Origin: Strigamia acuminata
Taxonomy: Eukaryota > Arthropoda > Chilopoda > Geophilomorpha > Linotaeniidae
NCBI GenBank assembly: GCA_949358305.1
Contig: OX442318.1
Location: 358,501-422,500, forward strand
Reading direction: 5' to 3'
Length of the DNA stretch: 64,000 nt
Shown: positions 1 to 9,344 of the stretch, in pieces
How the letters are laid out: every line of letters starts with the position of its first letter
Numbering within the stretch: the first letter of the stretch is position 1
Notes under the pieces: model-generated
What the model saw: the letters and a program-made list of their open reading frames with translations, nothing else
What the model was told of the DNA's origin: nothing
Databases searched by the model: none
Made by a program: the position numbers and the translations under genes

Positions 1-817
1 ACTGGTCTTGGGTGCCATTTCGTTTGTCAGTCTTCCATTTAAATCCGTTGGTGTGGCAACAATCGTGCTGTTTTCCATGCCAAAACGTTTTATTACCTTA
101 GTGATGTGCCTGTCCAAAGTCCTTCATTTCAAATTTCAAACACAAACTGGCTTTGATTCGATTTTTGAGCGCCGTCACACTCGAGAAAATGAGTAAGTCG
201 TCAACGTAGACTGCAACAATGACAATCCCTTTTTCTTCACGCACAAAATAAACACAACTGTCAAAATCACAGCGAACCAAACCGATGTCCAACAAGCCCC
301 GGTCAAGGAGCTCGTACCAGGCACGCCCGGCTTGTTTCAGTCCATATATCGCCTTTTTCAAGCGACAGTATTTTATTTTTCCAGGCTGTTTGTCAAGCCC
401 CTCCGGTTGTTGCATGTAGATTTCCTCTTTTAATTCGCCGTGAAGAAATGCCGTCACTGCATCCATTTGGTCTATTTCCCACCCGTTTGCGGCTGCCATC
501 GCCAAAAGCAACCGCAAAGTCGTATATTTGACCACTGGTGAGAAGGTTTCGTCATAGTCTATACCGTTGACTTGAGAGCAACCACGTGCTACTAAGCGGG
601 CTTTGTAGCGCTCCAATTTGCCATCTGCCGTTTGCTTAATTCTAAAAACCCAGCGACATGAAATCGGTTTCCGTCCCGGTGGCAGGTCAGCAAGTTCCCA
701 AGTCTTGCATTTGTCCATCGAGTCCAGTTCCTCTTTTACCGCCTGTTTCCACTCTCCTGAGTCGGGGCGTTGCATGGCTTCGCTGTATGAATCTGGATCG
801 TCCCCGGCCTGCTCCAT
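1..817 (-). pseudogene. Copia reverse transcriptase remnant
   Basis: Minus-strand ORF 817-98 shows the copia RT signature: RWVFRIKQTADG, KARLVARGCSQ, DETFSPVVK, the AIYGLKQAGRAWYE block and the catalytic YVDDLLIFSS. It ends at MKDFGQAHH and a stop. The sequence below 98 resumes in another frame with KRFGMENSTIVATP, normally some 35 residues further on, so there is an internal deletion and a frame change. RNase H is beyond the window. Confidence 0.9.
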
Positions 818-819
818 CG

Positions 820-2297
820 CTGTGTAGACCGCATAATGTTCCGCCCAACGCTTCGGAGGCCCGCAGTTGCGTTGTGGGTTGCGACAAAAAAGTCAATTTT
901 TCTCTTTTAGCGCACCATTTTCGGCGCTTCTCCTTTGGTATGTGAGCATGTGCAATGCACCCAAAAGTCCGTAATTTACTAATGTCCGGTATCACACCAC
1001 TCCATGCCTCCTCGGGAGTTTTATCTGGAACTGCTGCTGTTGGCGAACGATTTTTCAAATATGTTGCTGTAATGATGGCTTCTCCCCAATACTGGTTGCC
1101 AAGCGACGCGTCCTGCAACATCGATCTCGCCTTCTCCACCAGAGTTCTGTTCGTTCTTTCCGCCACCGAGTTTTGTTGAGGCGTATATGGCACCGTCAGC
1201 TCGTGGACAATTCCATGTTGTTTCATGTAGTCCTTAAATTCCGTCGCGACGTATTCCGTGCCATTATCCGACCGAAGTCGTTTAATCGTTTGTCCTGTCT
1301 GCTTTTCAACGAGCGCTTTGAATTCCTTGAATCTGTGAAATACTTCATTTTTATGTTTTAACAAATACACAAAAGTTTTCCTCGAATGGTCGTCAATGAA
1401 CGTTAAAAAATATCTAGCTCCGCCCATTGTTGCTTCCGCCATTGCACCACACACATCAGTGTGCACAAGTTCAAGTTTTTCGTTCGAACGTGGTGTTTTA
1501 CTACTAGGAAAAAGCATACGGTGTTGTTTCCCTTTCAAACATGGGTCACACACTTTAATTGAATCCTCTTTCTTGCCAGAAATGTCCAAACCGTTTACCA
1601 TACCCCGCAGAATTTTCATTCCGCTGTCACTCAAATGTCCAAGTCGTTTGTGCCATATTTCGTTGCTTACGCCACTTGCAGAAGTCGCACATTTCAGAGC
1701 TCGTCCGCCCTTTTCAGTGGTCACAACATCCAAACGATACAGTTCATCATGACGACTCGGCCAGCCTAATATTGTAACACCATACTTGCGTATCTCGCAT
1801 TTTCCGTCCCGAAATCGTATTTCCGCTCCATTCTTTTCCATTTGCCGCACAGACAACAAATTCGCATCTAGACCTGGTACGAAATAAACATCCGGAAATG
1901 CCACCTTTTCAGGCTTTCCATTAACCCGCACAACCAGTTCTACAGTTCCAGTTTGCTCTGCGTGAAGCACACCACCGTTTGCAGTGTTCACCACTATTTT
2001 TGATGCATTCATTAAATTACCAAATTGTTCGCGTTGCGAGGACATATGTCGCGATGCCCCGGAGTCCACAATCCAATCCGTATCTGAAGACTTCGACATC
2101 AGCGCTGCAACCGAGACCGTGGCAACGTACGTCTTGTTTGTCGAATTATTCTTGTCTTCTTCCTTTTTTGAGTTCTTGGGCATTTTCACCCGACAATCCA
2201 CTCGTTTGTGGCCAAGTTTGTGGCACCTATGGCATTTTATTCGTGGTGAATCGTTACCCTCATTCCGTTGAAACCGTCCTGAGTATCCCGTGCTCAA
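820..2297 (-). pseudogene. Copia zinc knuckle, protease and integrase remnant
   Basis: The frame holds in order a CX2CX4HX4C zinc knuckle (CHRCHKLGHKRVDC), an aspartic protease motif (WIVDSGASRHM), the integrase HHCC zinc-binding region (HKRLGHLS ... CDPCLKGK) and the catalytic core with HTDVCG, RSDNGTEY and QQNSVAERTNRTLVEKAR, which contain the D, D and E positions of the DDE triad. After KEKRRKWCAKREK, near 890, the long variable linker that normally separates integrase from RT is mostly missing and the frame changes. Confidence 0.9.
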
Positions 2298-2357
2298 GCT
2301 GAATGCGGCGCTGTTGACTTCCTTCTCTCAGCGTTGCGCCTCCCGCAGAAGGCTCAC

Positions 2358-2891
2358 CTATTCCGCCGTGATGTCAGTCCCACAATTTTCCAGCGCCATA
2401 ATCATTGGCTTGAATTCCTCCGGTAACGTTGCGAGTAGCATCGCCGCCATCATCTTGTCGTCTACCTTGTAGTTGATGTCCGTCAACTGCTGGCCAATGG
2501 TCACTTTCCGACCAATATATTCGGCCATATCCTTGCACTCGGTGTATTTTATGTTGATTAAGTCTGTTAAAAGAGAAACTTGGCTTCCCAAACTTTTACT
2601 CTGGTAAAGTTTTGTCAAATTATCCCACGCCTCCTTCGCAGTTGTAAAGCTGCGCACCTCTTGATAAATATGTTCCTGGACTCCAAGTGCAATTGTAGCC
2701 AGTGCGAGGCGACTCTTCGTGGCGTCGACTTAATCCCCGCCAACATAATCCCACAAACTTTCACGTACGAGGTGCATTTCCATGGCGAATTTCCAATTGT
2801 TGAAATTGGAAATTCCCTCTAACTTCTTTAAATGGTGCAAATGATGAGTCGTGTGGCCACTTCCCGTTGCTGCTGGTGCTTGTTCGGCCAT
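2358..2891 (-). pseudogene. Copia gag (UBN2-like) remnant
   Basis: An ATG at 2891 opens a reading frame with the motif SNFNNWKFAMEMHL typical of copia-type gag N-termini. The frame stops at TAA 2732-2730 and then continues in the same frame with EAWDNLTKLYQSK and LPEEFKPMIMALE, the conserved core of the copia gag domain. It stops again at TAG just below 2360, and a further in-frame TGA precedes the zinc-knuckle ORF. All three pieces are in one frame, so the damage is by nonsense changes rather than frameshifts. Confidence 0.85.
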
Positions 2892-3037
2892 ATTGATCAG
2901 TTTCCGGCTCTAAAAGTTCCTTACAACGTGGTCGCACAAAGAAAATCTCTCAAAAACACAATTTTTTCCAAAAACTTAGATTCTGGCACGATTGATGCTA
3001 AATACAATGTTGCAGTTACTTCCCTGTGCAGTTACAG

Positions 3038-3056
3038 CGTTCCTAGGCCCATAACC
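3038..3056 (-). other. Copia primer-binding site (internal tRNAi-Met type)
   Basis: Directly after the LTR the minus strand reads GGTTATGGGCCTAGG. This closely resembles the primer site of Drosophila copia, which pairs with the anticodon-loop region of a cleaved initiator tRNA-Met rather than with a tRNA 3' end. The site fixes the LTR boundary. Confidence 0.7.
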
Positions 3057-3186
3057 TGTTGAGATTCTTCGAGATTGTGTAGGAGCGAAAGGATTGAGTG
3101 ACAACGCGTGGTGATGGTCAAAACGGAAGTGCCCGTGTACAATCTTTATTTGCATAATATTACCGTAGGCGCCAGGTGGCGCTACA
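3057..3186 (-). repeat. Copia 5' LTR, about 130 bp
   Basis: On the minus strand this block begins TGTAGCGCC and ends CTCAACA, so it has the TG...CA ends of an LTR. It carries an AATAAA-type signal (ATGCAAATAAAG) and is followed directly by the primer site. The length is at the short end for copia elements. The partner LTR is outside the window, so divergence and target duplication cannot be read. Confidence 0.75.
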
Positions 3187-3214
3187 ATCATGTGTAAACA
3201 CAGAATATCTCAAT

Positions 3215-3709
3215 ACTATAACTCACCAACAAGCGGAAATAAGCGAGAACAAACGACAGATTGGCGAATTAGAAAAATCAGTGAATGCCTTAATCGATGA
3301 CAAACGAAGTACGGAAGCGACAATCATCGAGAACAAACGCGATTTGGACGCCGTCAAGAATTTGGTGAACGAATTGCGAGGACAACTGAGCGAATACCAA
3401 AATAACGAGAAACTTATCAACAGACTAAACGAGCAGATAAAAACTGATTTCAATAAGCAGACCCAACTAATCAACAAACAAGCGTCGCAAATTGACGACG
3501 TCAAAAAGCAATTAGCAAATTGCGTCACGGACATCAAAGTGTCCACTTCAGAAATGACAGAAGTTCATCAACGTCCAGGGTTTAAGGATCAACCTGGCTA
3601 CTTCGTGACTGGTGTAATTAACTGGAACCAGGGCCAATTTGTCACCGATATTCAACGACGAAAAATATCCTTCAAAAGAAACAATGTCTGGACTCCTTTT
3701 CACGAGTAA
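3215..3709 (+). pseudogene. Secreted coiled-coil family, copy A (5' end lost)
   Basis: From THQQAEISENKRQIGELEK onward this matches the intact copy at 9707-10493 closely, through the coiled coil (NELRGQLSEYQNNEKLINRL) to the invariant end SFKRNNVWTPFHE and stop at 3709. The signal-peptide exon and first ~70 residues are gone. The break is next to the copia LTR with about 28 bp of unrelated filler (3187-3214), so simple copia insertion is not proven. The stretch before the C-terminal motif is shortened and changed relative to intact copies (the WKGPGYQDEAHRG block is replaced). A poly(A) signal AATAAA follows near 3740. Probably a pseudogene. Confidence 0.8.
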
Positions 3710-5346
3710 AATACTCGAATTGTAACTGTACGAACTGAAATAAACGTTGCTTCAACCACTCAAGCACTTTAATTAGCAATAACCACACACATTATTCACT
3801 CACCATAACCGAATAAGTCAAAACACGACCAAGGTAAGCAATTGTTTGATTATTCCGAAAAAACTGCCTACATTTTATCAGAATTCAACACGAACGTGAC
3901 AACATTTAACTCGCACTATCCTGCTACATCGTACTGATGAATGATCACATCAGTAGAAATGTAGAATGACTTCTGCCAATTTTTTAGGACAGACAAAGAC
4001 AAAACAAATTAATGTTTTCCTACCAATCATCCTGTGTATGTTCGCTTTTGCACCCGGACTCGGATAGACAGTGTAAGCAGTCTGCGCCCAGTATCTTCAT
4101 GTCAAATGAAAAACATAACCAAACAAGCTGCATTACAAAACTCCCGTTTCAGCCGTTTCATCCATTTCATCCATTTCAGTCTACTCGTGTCCTGTTAGCC
4201 GAGGTGACGTCACATCCGGAAATAATCCATGTCGGTGGCGCTGACACGGCTGAAATGAAATGCAAACATGAATTGAAACACGTTTTTGCAGACACGATGG
4301 CAGGCGAAAGGAACAAAACGTGACGATGGTGAATCTGGTAAACAATATAAAAAAAAAAATGATTTTTCGATAGCTGGACAAAATTTGTATGTTTTTTTCT
4401 TTTAAAAAAATTCGGTTATGGCCGAACGATTGCAAATCGGTCAAACAACTACTAATATCAGACACACACTAGGCGCAATGCGGCGCGAATCGCGTCACAC
4501 ATTGCAAAAGCAGAATACAGATTATTGTTATTTAACATTCAAATCGCGTCTCGGTACCTTCTGATCTCGTCTCGGAAAACCGAGATTTGAAAACGGCCGA
4601 GATGCTGGAAGTATAGTCTATGAGCCCCTTGAGATTTTTTGCAAAACTTTAATAAATTTTGTCAATAAATTTGGAAAAAAAAATAATTCATATTTATAAA
4701 TTTTTCTTTTTTGGGTTCGGGGCTCTTTTTTGTTGTGCACAGTACGTATGTCACTGGCCAATGGCCATGATAACTTCCCATTCTTCATTTTATGCCAACG
4801 AGTAAGGGAAGCTAGTCTAAAAGGCCCCCCCCCCCCCCCTGGAATTTTCCGGCCCAAAAATCTTTTTTTCCTTCCTAAAAATACATCACTTATTTGTCCA
4901 AAAATGCCAAATTTGTTGTTTAAAAATACATTTTTTTACACTTGAAACTGAATTTTTTACTTGTAATTGTAACTGTTCACTTGCAAAACCTTTTCTCGGT
5001 ACTACGAATATTGACCGCCAAGGAAATAATTGAGCGCAGAGTGTCAACGTCACACTTATTTAATCAATAATCAGAAATGACATGCAAAAACAATTAATTT
5101 TTAATTAGAAATTAGATATCCACAAGCAATTTCACGGAAAAACCCGCAAATACGAATGAGTAGAAATCCGTAGAGAGTCCAATCACTCGACCTTTCATCA
5201 CAGTGCACTCGGTATTCCCAGACACACGCAATAGCATAAACGGAAAAATTTATCAATCACGTCATTGCTTTTTTAGCGATAAAAACCCCTTTAAACCATT
5301 TCAATGCTACACACCAAGCCATTTCCATTCTCTTCTCACGATAACG
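3710..5346. repeat. Downstream half of a direct segmental duplication; no gene
   Basis: The 3' flank of copy A, to about 4945, is closely matched in the same orientation by the 3' flank of the intact copy at 10494-11650. Shared landmarks include the AATAAA site, the TGATGAATGATCACATCAG stretch, the CATTTCA runs near 4150/10930, the GATTTTTCGATAG block and the GGAATTTTCCGGCCC block with the run of C near 4830. I see no credible coding region here. 4950-5340 leads into partial copy D. Confidence 0.75.
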
Positions 5347-5554
5347 ATGGTTTCTGCCAGCAGTTTAATATCATTTCTTATACACTCGTACGTCGTGCTG
5401 CTGACAACATCCGCCACATCCGAAGGTTGGTATTCCTTTATCAAATATTAGAATCAATAATTACTGTATATCGGTTTTAGGTACAAGTAAGAACAAAGCT
5501 GCACAATGTTTTTCATCGAGCGATGATAACTTCTTACTTTACAATTCGTACGAG
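5347..5554 (+). pseudogene. Secreted coiled-coil family, copy D (3' end lost)
   Basis: This holds the signal-peptide exon (5347-5425, 79 nt), a 55-bp intron with GT/AG ends (5426-5480) and the first ~75 nt of exon 2 (5481-5554). The peptide opens with MVSASSLISFLIHSYVVLL and stops matching the family at DNFLLYNSYE. After 5554 the family similarity ends abruptly. The exon phase and intron length equal those of the intact copies. It is a 5' fragment, while copy A upstream is a 3' fragment; the two may be separated halves of an ancestral gene, although they do not quite abut. Confidence 0.8.
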
Positions 5555-6030
5555 GTCAGAAACTGAAAAGCCTCGATTTACTTCGCAATAATGACACAAA
5601 GTGGAGCTAGCGATCTTTTGTGAGTTTGTAAACATTACGTCTCTAACACGCATGTGCGGTCAGATACAAAACCTACGGTAAGTACTAAAATACTATTTTT
5701 TTTTTCTAAACTCTATTTTCTACAAACACTCCACTAAAAAAATGCCAAACGTAAAATGTTTGCTGAAAAATGTTTGCACAAAAGACGTTACATCGCAAAA
5801 ATTTGACAAAAGTAAAAAAAAGTGGTAAACACGTAAGCCAACAGAATGTGCAAATCCGTTTAAAAAAGTGCAGTCAGAAGCTTTTATAGTGCACTAGTCA
5901 ATCTCTTTTTTCGGTGGAAAAGTAAGTGAAATGAGTGTATAAATAATATAAAGCGGTTGTAGCAACATTTATTTATTTACTTATTTATTTATTTCAGTTC
6001 GTTTCGTACAGTAGAGATGAATTAAGTTAT
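5555..6030. other. Unassigned spacer between copies D and B
   Basis: I see no gene. The stretch has short T and A runs and ends in a TTTA-rich tract at about 5965-5998, which on the minus strand supplies AATAAA signals for copy B. Confidence 0.5.
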
Positions 6031-6763
6031 TTACTCGTGAAAAGGAGTCCAGACATTGTTTCTTTTGAAGGATATTACCCTTCGATGAACATGGTCAGGA
6101 TAGGCGTCTCTGTTCCCGTTACTCACACCAGTCACGAAATAGCCACGATGCGCTTCATCCTGATAGCCGTGTCCTTTCCAAAGTATGCTGGTTTCGCTAC
6201 CGGACACTCTGATGTCTGTGACGCAATTCGCTAATTGCTTTTTCGTCTCGTCAATTTCCGACGCTTGTTTGTTGATTAGTTGCGTCTGCTGATTGAAATC
6301 GCTTTTTATCCGCTCGGTAAGTCTGTTGACGAGTTGTTCGTCATTTAGTTGTCTTCGCAATTCGTCCAAACCGAGTTTGTTCTCGTTGATTGTCGCTTCC
6401 GTGCTTCGTTTGTCATCGGTTAAGGCTTTCACCGAGTTTTGTAATTCGCTTATTGCCGCTTGTTGGTGTGTTATCGTCGTTTTTAATTCGTCGATGTATT
6501 GTGCCGAGTGTTTGGTTTTTTTTGCCACCTCATTCCGTACCCATTTTTGCAACGACTCGTACGAATTGTAGAGTAAGAAGTTATCATCGGTCGGTGAAAA
6601 ACATTGTGCAGCTTCGTTCTTACTTGTACCTATAACTGCCATACAGTCACTATTGATTCTAATATTTGAACAATGAAAACCAACCTTCGGCTGATACGCA
6701 TGTTGTCAGCAGAACGACGTACGAGTGTACAAGAAATGACACTAAATTGTTGGCAGAAAACAT
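6031..6763 (-). CDS. Secreted coiled-coil protein, copy B (two exons)
   Basis: Exon 1 (6763-6685) encodes a signal peptide (MFSANNLVSFLVHSYVVLL, cleavage probably after VSA). A 55-bp intron (6684-6630) follows, then exon 2 (6629-6031), giving 225 residues. After the signal comes a short region with CFSPTDDNFLLYNSYESLQ, a charged Lys/Glu/Asn/Gln-rich coiled coil at roughly residues 65-165, and a C-terminal segment with WKGHGYQDEAHRGYFVTGV, YPDHVHRR and the invariant FKRNNVWTPFHE. The family is not one I recognise; a secreted, multimeric role is inferred only from the signal and coiled coil. It is intact and about one coiled-coil block shorter than copy C. AATAAA-type signals lie just below 6010 on this strand. 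Confidence 0.8.
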
Positions 6764-7112
6764 TGCTATCGTGTCGTGTGTCGCAAGAATAAATGGATGG
6801 ATGGGTTGGTGTGTTTCTATGCTATTTATCTTAGTTTTTATCAACTGCTGACAAGTTGATAATATTACCTTACAGAGTATTTATCATTATCATATCAACC
6901 ACGCGTTGATCACATGGTTGCGGCAGTCATTTTTTCATCGCTTCAATTTTGCAAAACAGATTTTGCTGATTTAGAGTTCGTATATTATACAACTTATATT
7001 TTTGTTTGTGCTTGATTTTAATATACTTTGTAAAAAAGTGTAGCTATTTTACAAGTTTACGTTTTCAACCAGATTCGAAAAAATAAAGTTGTACTATATC
7101 AATTTTTTAAAT
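6031..7112. repeat. Left arm of inverted gene duplication (copy B plus 5' flank)
   Basis: The sequence from copy B out to about 7112 reappears inverted at about 9345-10493 (copy C). The shared part includes about 350 bp upstream of the start codon, for example the block with the 'tagctattttacaag' stretch and the CAACCAGATTCGAAA block. The two genes are therefore divergent and carry near-identical promoters. Confidence 0.85.
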
Positions 7113-7383
7113 TCTTTTGATTGATCTCGATCTGCATCAAAATATATTACACTACTCTTTTTTTACATGCACATACATTGATTTAAATTGATTTTATAAG
7201 CGGATATTAAAAATTTTGCTGATTTTTTTATCCAGTTTTCTAAAAAGAGATGCATAAATTGTGCACTCAAAAACGGAGCTAAAACGAGTGAGGGTAAACT
7301 TGAAAAAGCTTAAAACTCTAAACGCCAGTTTTAGAGTTTTTGAGTTTTTGAGTTTTTGAATGCAACTACAAGTAGCTGCATTC

Positions 7384-7529
7384 AAAAAGTGTTTTAAAAA
7401 GTGTTTTAAAAAGTGTTTTAAAAAGTGTTTTAAAAAGTGTTTTAAAAAGTGTTTTAAAAAGTGTATTAAAAAGTGTTTTAAAAAGTGTTTTAAAAAGTGT
7501 TTTAAAAAGTGTTTTAAAAAGTGTTTTAA
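7384..7529. repeat. 12-bp minisatellite (gtgttttaaaaa), about 12 copies
   Basis: Twelve perfect or near-perfect 12-bp units occur in phase; one unit has a single T-to-A change at about 7464. Because the unit is a multiple of three, both strands are open across it and would read Cys-Phe-Lys-Lys or Lys-Thr-Leu-Phe repeats, but nothing else suggests coding. Confidence 0.95.
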
Positions 7530-7602
7530 GTGTTTTGGATGTTTCTGTTTTTGTTTTTGTATTTTTTAACATCACTTGCAACTTTTTGAATGCATCTACT
7601 TA

Positions 7603-9130
7603 CAGTGCGCGCCAAAAAGATGAGTGCACCCCATTTTTCCTTCATTTTTCAGCAATGCGCGCGTGTTGAGTGTTGAAATTTTAAACAAAGGTGCAAAATC
7701 ATAACAAAATAAACTGCTGAAACAATTGGAGCGATTGAGAAACAAACAAAAAATTTATTACAAAAAAATGAAAATAGAGGTGCGACAAAATGATAAGTGC
7801 ACTACAATCAAACTTCAACAGTAAGCAAAATAGTTAAGACAATGAACTTACATGTATAGATGGTGATAAATAGGTGATGTTGGATGAAAACTGTCAAAGC
7901 AGATTTTTAAATTGTCCATTTTTAAAGCCTCCACATCACTCTGAACTCCCCGACCCTTAAATTCAGGAAATATGGAATTTTATTGTAATAATGAATTTCT
8001 GAAAACACTTTTTAGACTAATTGGGGGTTCCTAATGCATAATTTCATAATATTTTTTAGGTTGAGACTCAATTTCTGTACTAAAACACAACTTGAATGGA
8101 AAAGTTGCACATTGACTGGAGCCAAATGACAGAATTTTGCCTTTGTAACTTGTGTTAGGCTAGCAGCAGGTTTAATTTCAAATAGAATACAGCTTTCCTG
8201 ATCTTCTTGTACTATTTTTATGTGGCTTAAAAATTTACAGGACTCAGCACACCACCCGCAGAGAATCATAAAAATTGCCCATTTGAGTACAGCAAGAAAA
8301 CAGAATGTTCTAAGGTGCATTAATAAACTCTGTCATGGTTTTGGATGAAAAAAACTCAATCCAGATGCATTGAGAAGTGATTGGCATCCCAAACCACGAC
8401 ATGAGTTCATTAATGCACCTTAGAACATTCTGTTTTCTTGCTGTACTCAAATGGGCAATTTTTATGATTCTCTGCAGGTGGTGTGCAGAGTCCTGTAAAT
8501 TTTTAAGCCACATAAAAGTAGTACAAGATGAGCAGGAAACCTGTATTCTATTTGAAATTAAGCCTACTGCTAGCCTAGCACAAGTTACAAAGGCAAAATT
8601 CTGTCATTTGGCTCCAGTCAATGTGCAACTTTTCCATTCAAGTTGTGTTTTAGTACAAAAATTGAGTCCCAACCTAAAAACTATTATGAAATTATGCATT
8701 AGGAACCCCCAGTTAGTCTAAAAAGTGTTCTCAGAAATTCATTATTACAATAAAATTCCATATTTCCTGAATTTAAGGGTCGGGGAGTTCAGAGTGATGT
8801 GGTGGCTTTAAAAATGGACAATTTCAAAATCTGCTTTGACAGTTTTCACCCAACATCACCTATTTATCACCATCTATACACGCAAGTTCATTGTCTTAAC
8901 TATTTTGCCTATTGTTGAAGTTTGATTGTAGTGCACTTATCATTTTGTCGCATCCCTATTTTCATTTTTTTGTAATAAATTTTTTGTTTGTTTCTCAATC
9001 GATCCAATTGTTTCAGCAGTTTATTTTGTTATGATTTTGTACCTTTGTTTAAAATTTCAACACTCAACACGCGCGCATTGCTGAGAAATAAAGAAAAAAT
9101 GGGGTGCACCTATCTTTTTGGCGCGCACTG
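7603..9130. mobile_element. Foldback/palindromic Tc1-mariner-like element, 1.53 kb
   Basis: Both ends read CAGTGCGCGCCAAAAAGAT inward and are flanked by TA (7601-7602 and 9131-9132), the target duplication expected of Tc1/mariner transposons. The two arms (7603-8347 and 8385-9130, about 745 bp each) are inverted copies with few mismatches, separated by a loop of only 37 bp that itself contains CTCAAT...ATTGAG. Each arm has an open frame of about 100 codons on mirrored strands (8012-8320 minus, 8377-8721 plus), but I find no catalytic DDE/D motif. Most likely a non-autonomous foldback element; mobilisation in trans is inference. Confidence 0.9.
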
Positions 9131-9220
9131 TAGTAAGTGTGTAAATAACAAGTACAAATGTAAATTTTTTTGAATGGTATGCTAACAAATGGAACCCCAC
9201 TTTAATTATTTAATTATCAA

Positions 9221-9330
9221 TAAGGGGCCGTCCGTAAATTACGTAACGCAAAATTTGGGATTTTCGGACCCCCTCCTCCCCTCTGTAACATGGTCGTAAC
9301 AAATTCCCGAATCCCCCCCCCCACCCCATA
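9221..9330. other. Orphan terminus of a TIR-type repeat
   Basis: It begins AGGGGCCGTCCGTAAATTACG, which I recognise as a common terminal motif of a widespread short DNA-transposon family. It is followed by a C-rich tract ending near 9326. No matching inverted end is nearby; the sequence passes straight into the right arm of the inverted duplication. Confidence 0.4.
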
Positions 9331-9344
9331 ATTATTTAAAAAAC

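Larger units (their letters stand above)
1..3186 (-). mobile_element. Degenerate Ty1/copia retrotransposon, truncated by window edge
   Basis: Read on the minus strand the order is short LTR, tRNA primer site, gag, zinc knuckle, protease, integrase, reverse transcriptase, which is the copia order. The 5' LTR and primer site are at the right end; the 3' end lies beyond base 1. The copy is dead: gag has three in-frame stops, the sequence between integrase and RT is much shorter than usual with a frame change near 820-890, and the RT is interrupted near 98 with loss of sequence before a C-terminal stretch that resumes in another frame. A copia-class assignment follows from integrase preceding RT. 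It lies immediately beside a truncated member of the secreted coiled-coil family. Confidence 0.93.

Noticed and set aside
3057-3214. Clean copia insertion into copy A as the cause of its truncation
   Set aside because: About 28 bp of sequence unrelated to the family lies between LTR and homology, and the other flank is off-window, so a simple insertion cannot be claimed.
7360-7581. Open frames with Lys-Lys-Cys-Phe or Lys-Thr-Leu-Phe repeats on both strands
   Set aside because: They are read from a pure 12-bp minisatellite whose length is divisible by three; no start context, intron or conserved flank supports a gene.
8012-8721. Two ~100-codon frames with the same peptide on opposite strands
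   Set aside because: They are mirror images in the two arms of the palindrome, with no transposase motif; probably chance frames in a non-coding element.
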